Positions 60,501 to 64,000 of a DNA stretch of 64,000 nt are shown here, in pieces. A program made the position numbers and the translations under genes. The DNA is from Flavobacteriales bacterium MED-G22. GTDB taxonomy: Bacteria; Bacteroidota; Bacteroidia; Flavobacteriales; Flavobacteriaceae. The DNA lies in NCBI GenBank assembly GCA_002457295.1, contig NTKF01000001.1, forward strand, positions 1-64,000, given 5' to 3'. The notes below the pieces were generated by a model. The model made no database searches. It saw only the letters and a list, made by a program, of their open reading frames with translations, and was not told the DNA's origin. Numbering within the stretch: position 1 is the first letter of the stretch; every line of letters begins with the position of its first letter.

Positions 60501-60587
60501 TTGTTTGACCAACAATATAGAACCTTCCCAAGAATGCCAGTTATCGGAAGAAGAGTTAATTTAAGAGCCACTTACAATTTACAATAG
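57549..60587 (+). CDS. TonB-dependent receptor with two long Ala/Gly/Pro-rich loops
   Basis: A 1012-residue outer-membrane receptor. Signal peptide to VHAQ, a carboxypeptidase-like domain (ISGSVMDAETQELIPGVNIIV), then a plug (DEIVVSASRRSEKVLDAPASITIL, RVEVVRGAASALYGFGVESGVV) and a barrel ending INLRATYNLQ-like VNLRATYNLQ. Two stretches at about 555-675 and 727-848 are not barrel-like: rich in Ala, Gly, Pro, Ser and Gln (e.g. ASAEVQALVGGAFIQGGQG) and with few charged residues. They should form long extracellular loops or a plug-covering lid. There is no SusD gene next to it. The substrate is unknown. Confidence 0.85.
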   Translation: MKHIYSFRVLTLLLLMFSAMTVHAQSTISGSVMDAETQELIPGVNIIVLGSNTGTTTDFDGNFLLNTSASPPFTLEISSIGFASQQIEVVSADQRIDVMLVPGQNLDEIVVSASRRSEKVLDAPASITILSSEELTNNANVNDPIRNLINVPGIQFQQQSANSINFEMRAGSGVFGTSVFPILDYRFLQSPASGSFFNAQSGLSNLDLDRVEVVRGAASALYGFGVESGVVHFFSKKAIDKPGTSVELIGGNLNTFSAAVRHAYANEKKTFGFKINAQYKRGDEFQLDPDLDGDFNDQINAATANGIFQPIVANGRIDPSQVPSTPILTQSELDPDGDGNSYLGQYESSSVNAHLEFRPNDNTEAVVSGGWNAGSFLVNQNQGPGVGAGNDYWAQARVNSGGFFGQISYNFNDGGEGKEPFYLYLTAQRIITKRSALEGQFQYNFEAKSFLDSNFTIGFDYRNIDVITDNTLFGQNEGKVDYVLYGFYGQGTSRFSDKLDLTYALRYDKPSFIDKGKIAPRVALVFKPNEKNSFRLSYNEATFGPSTLEMYLDFPVSIPAPGISDVWLSGQASAQNFDPNAPIEIIGGGGAVVPANTTDWPLAVPYGAVAGQVLPQLYAGVGASPSYAPLLPLVQNFFSTYVPSGTSGTIEGYNVYNGSPMPTAIGTPSALLGTTSSWEIGYKGFLGDKFALGIDVYTFSRTGSTQNTAIGPTFRLNNSSGIPADLGARVASDFASDPVISGAITQAVTNGVNAQVQASVQAQYEAQGIPQSIWATGAPEGALFPGSPAIPSVTDATAAAAAPFIAPAIEAASAEVQALVGGAFIQGGQGYLGAISSEFIGAIESQRVPQGDGITHISAGYRIFDNVTRSHWGSDISMEYFATDKLTFWGNASWLSQNEWIPGEEDDDGLPFPDFLNAPLFKYRLGATFTDRDGFQASLAFQHDDEFNSNQGFYAGTVQAKNLVDVSLGYKLTSGVKLDLSVTNLFDQQYRTFPRMPVIGRRVNLRATYNLQ

Positions 60588-60610
60588 CAACCTTTTAGTT
60601 GTTTAATGAA

Positions 60611-60633
60611 GGGGCTTTATAGCCCCTTTTTTT
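60611..60633 (+). terminator. Intrinsic terminator of the receptor gene
   Basis: GGGGCT, 4-base loop TTAT, AGCCCC, then seven T's. A clean factor-independent terminator 23 bases after the stop codon. Confidence 0.85.
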
Positions 60634-60660
60634 AGTAAAAAACCTAAAAATTGATAGTGA

Positions 60661-62223
<1,563 letters not shown>

Positions 62224-62227
62224 AACT

Positions 62228-62506
62228 ATGTATATTGATATTGTTTCGCCCGAAACTACTTTATTTAGTGGAGAAATACAGAGTATAACCGTTCCTGGAA
62301 CGAAAGGCTCTTTTCAAATTTTAAACCAGCACGCTCCAATCGTTTCGACTCTAACAAAAGGGAAAGTCAAAATTCAAGGTGAATTAAACCTCTCCGAAGA
62401 GGTGAGAGAAAAAATTGTTTTAGAAAATGACGGGCACTATTATTTCCCTATAAATTCAGGAGTTATTGAAATGAGAAATAATAAAATAGTTTTGTTAGCA
62501 GAATAA
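62228..62506 (+). CDS. atpC: F1 ATP synthase subunit epsilon (short form)
   Basis: A 92-residue epsilon subunit, 4 bases after atpD. It holds only the N-terminal beta-sandwich (MYIDIVSPETTLFSGEIQSI, GSFQILNQHAPIVSTLTKGKV) and ends near LLAE, lacking the C-terminal helical pair that inhibits ATP hydrolysis in E. coli. The short form is common in flavobacteria. Confidence 0.93.
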   Translation: MYIDIVSPETTLFSGEIQSITVPGTKGSFQILNQHAPIVSTLTKGKVKIQGELNLSEEVREKIVLENDGHYYFPINSGVIEMRNNKIVLLAE

Positions 62507-62545
62507 GCTACTAAAGAAACGACTCCCTCAGGACCTCTTAAAATT

Positions 62546-64000
62546 ATGATTATGTTGCGTTTCATTGGGTCTACTTTTATTCTTTTTTGTAACACAATTC
62601 TACTTTATGGTCAGGGTGATAGTCTCAGTGTTTCACAACAATTAAAAGAAGTAGTTGTTTCAACCAATCGTATTGCTCTACCTTTCTCAAAGAATGAGCG
62701 CACTTTACAAATCATAACAGGAGAAACACTGCGCTCTAGTGGAGTACCCTCTGTTGCTGTTGCACTTCAACAAATTGCAGGAATTGATATTCGTCAAAGG
62801 GGGACAGCAGGCACCCAAGCTGATCTTTATATTAGGGGAGGTAGCTTTGATCAAACTTTGCTTCTTGTAGACGGGATAAAGCTAGATGACGCTCAAACGG
62901 GACATCACACTCTCAATTTTTTGCCCCCTGTAGAAGTCATAGATCGAATTGAAATAATTAAAGGCCCAGCAGCTAGGGTATTTGGACAAAACGCTTTTAC
63001 AGGTGCAATAAACATTATTACCAAAACAGATTATGAAACAGGAGGCAAATTGGGTATTCAATCAGGTGCCTTTGGACAATTGTTTTTAAATGGAAACTTT
63101 CAATATGCAGGAGAAAATGCTTCTTATTTAGTGCACCTTGGAAATAATAAATCAGATGGGTATCGGTATAATACAGACTTCAAAAACCAGCAGTATTTGA
63201 TTCGAGCCAACCTCTTAAAGAAATCACAATCCCCTCTTCAATTCATTGCCAGTTTCACCGATCGTAAATTTGGAGCTAATGGCTTTTATGCCTCACCCCA
63301 AGCCAAAGATCAATATGAAGAAACCGAGGCTCAGTGGGCAGCTGTTCAAACTCAATGGCAAAAAGGCAATTGGATTTTCAGACCACAATTATATTGGAGA
63401 GGGGGTGAAGATCATTATGTCTACATAAGAGAGAATCCAGCTATTTATGAAAATTTACATAAAACACAAAAAGTAGGTGGCTCTGTCAATGCAACCTATC
63501 AATCAAAGTTGGGTACTACAGGGTTAGGAGTAGATGTTTTTAGTAATACCATAAACAGTAATAATTTAGGCGATCGCAATAGGAGTGTATCGACCCTTTT
63601 TTTAGAACACCGGTTTTTGTTTTTGAAAAACCAATTATCAATAACACCTGGTGTTGCTTTCAACAGCTATAGCGATTTTGGTAATTTTTCCTACCCTGGT
63701 TTAGATATAGGTTGGACTTTTTCGCCAAAGATTATCCTATATGCTAACGCAGGTTATACTTATCGAATCCCCACCTATACTGATCTTTTCTACAGCGACT
63801 TTACTACCCAAGGGAATAACAATCTTAAACCAGAGAAAGCCCTTACAGGAGAAGTAGGCTTTCGATATGGCACAGATAAGGCCCAATACTATTTGGCCTA
63901 TTTTAATCGCAAAGCGAGTGATTTAATTGATTATGTCAAATTTGACGAAGCATCAAAGTGGGAGGCTAACAATATCCAAGAGCTAACCACCAACGGAATA
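62546..64000 (+). CDS. TonB-dependent receptor, BtuB-like, 5' part
   Basis: The first 485 codons of a receptor that continues past the end of the window. Start at ATG 62546 or 62552; the signal peptide ends near ILLYGQG. It lacks the carboxypeptidase-like domain: the plug starts directly with QQLKEVVVSTNRIALPFSKN, and then TAGTQADLYIRGGSFDQTLLLVDGI and RIEIIKGPAARVFGQNAFTGAINIITKT. That layout is like the vitamin B12/siderophore group (BtuB-like). No cobalamin riboswitch is seen in the 39 bases between atpC and this gene. The substrate is not known. Confidence 0.85.
   Translation, partial: MIMLRFIGSTFILFCNTILLYGQGDSLSVSQQLKEVVVSTNRIALPFSKNERTLQIITGETLRSSGVPSVAVALQQIAGIDIRQRGTAGTQADLYIRGGSFDQTLLLVDGIKLDDAQTGHHTLNFLPPVEVIDRIEIIKGPAARVFGQNAFTGAINIITKTDYETGGKLGIQSGAFGQLFLNGNFQYAGENASYLVHLGNNKSDGYRYNTDFKNQQYLIRANLLKKSQSPLQFIASFTDRKFGANGFYASPQAKDQYEETEAQWAAVQTQWQKGNWIFRPQLYWRGGEDHYVYIRENPAIYENLHKTQKVGGSVNATYQSKLGTTGLGVDVFSNTINSNNLGDRNRSVSTLFLEHRFLFLKNQLSITPGVAFNSYSDFGNFSYPGLDIGWTFSPKIILYANAGYTYRIPTYTDLFYSDFTTQGNNNLKPEKALTGEVGFRYGTDKAQYYLAYFNRKASDLIDYVKFDEASKWEANNIQELTTNGI

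Noticed and set aside
62507..62545. Cobalamin riboswitch before the BtuB-like receptor
   Set aside because: The gap is 39 bases with no B12-box.

Overview
The window is 64 kb of AT-rich chromosome from a flavobacterium (Bacteroidota, most like marine Flavobacteriaceae). Evidence: several TonB-dependent receptors with carboxypeptidase-like N-terminal domains; sulfatases; a DUF4270 lipoprotein beside a half-length glycogen-synthase-like protein and panC; the ileS / DksA-like / lspA run; atpD-atpC split from the rest of ATP synthase; almost no Shine-Dalgarno sequences; and -7 boxes of the form TANNTTTG. There is no rRNA, tRNA, insertion sequence, prophage or CRISPR array. Gene density is high and most of the window is core metabolism.

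Layout. 1-9.4 kb: 5' part of a TonB-dependent receptor, a secreted repeat protein and an MFS transporter that both lack an ATG start, small membrane proteins, YjbQ, CDGSH and HAD proteins, two lipoproteins and a sulfatase. 9.4-14 kb: a probable N-acetylgalactosamine (GalNAc) salvage operon (GH109 glycosidase, GHMP sugar kinase, sugar nucleotidyltransferase, serine hydrolase). 14-19.7 kb: a 2OG-Fe(II) oxygenase preceded by an unusual mini-gene, a Na+/H+ antiporter, ribE, pdxA and a second sulfatase. 19.7-24.2 kb: fatty-acid cluster yceD-rpmF-fabH-accB-accC plus an SGNH hydrolase. 24.2-41.6 kb: asd, alr, tdk, rsmI, recJ, pgi, an M23 peptidase, uvrC, a folate ligase, lspA, a DksA-like protein and ileS. 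41.7-49.9 kb: haem-type receptor, recO, gdhA, radA, a flippase-like protein, panD, panC. 49.9-57.3 kb: GT5-like protein, DUF4270 lipoprotein, GntP permease with glycerate kinase, YpdA, PlsC-like acyltransferase. 57.5-64 kb: a large receptor with unusual loops, atpD-atpC, and the 5' part of a third receptor type.

The most striking element is at 14,952-15,072 on the minus strand. A 20-codon mini-ORF is preceded by a 13-base Shine-Dalgarno that should pair with the whole 3' tail of flavobacterial 16S rRNA. It lies on a long hairpin and is followed at once by a strong terminator, directly before an oxygenase gene. In a phylum whose ribosomes normally hide the anti-Shine-Dalgarno, this looks like a ribosome-state-dependent leader or attenuator. 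A second pattern is the recurrence of TANNTTTG exactly 4 nt before the ATG of four genes (the GHMP kinase, the DUF3108 protein, panD, ypdA), which predicts leaderless or nearly leaderless mRNAs. Other points are two overlooked ~30-residue membrane peptides, an in-frame tdk-stop-alr junction, and a TonB receptor with two very long Ala/Gly/Pro-rich loops.
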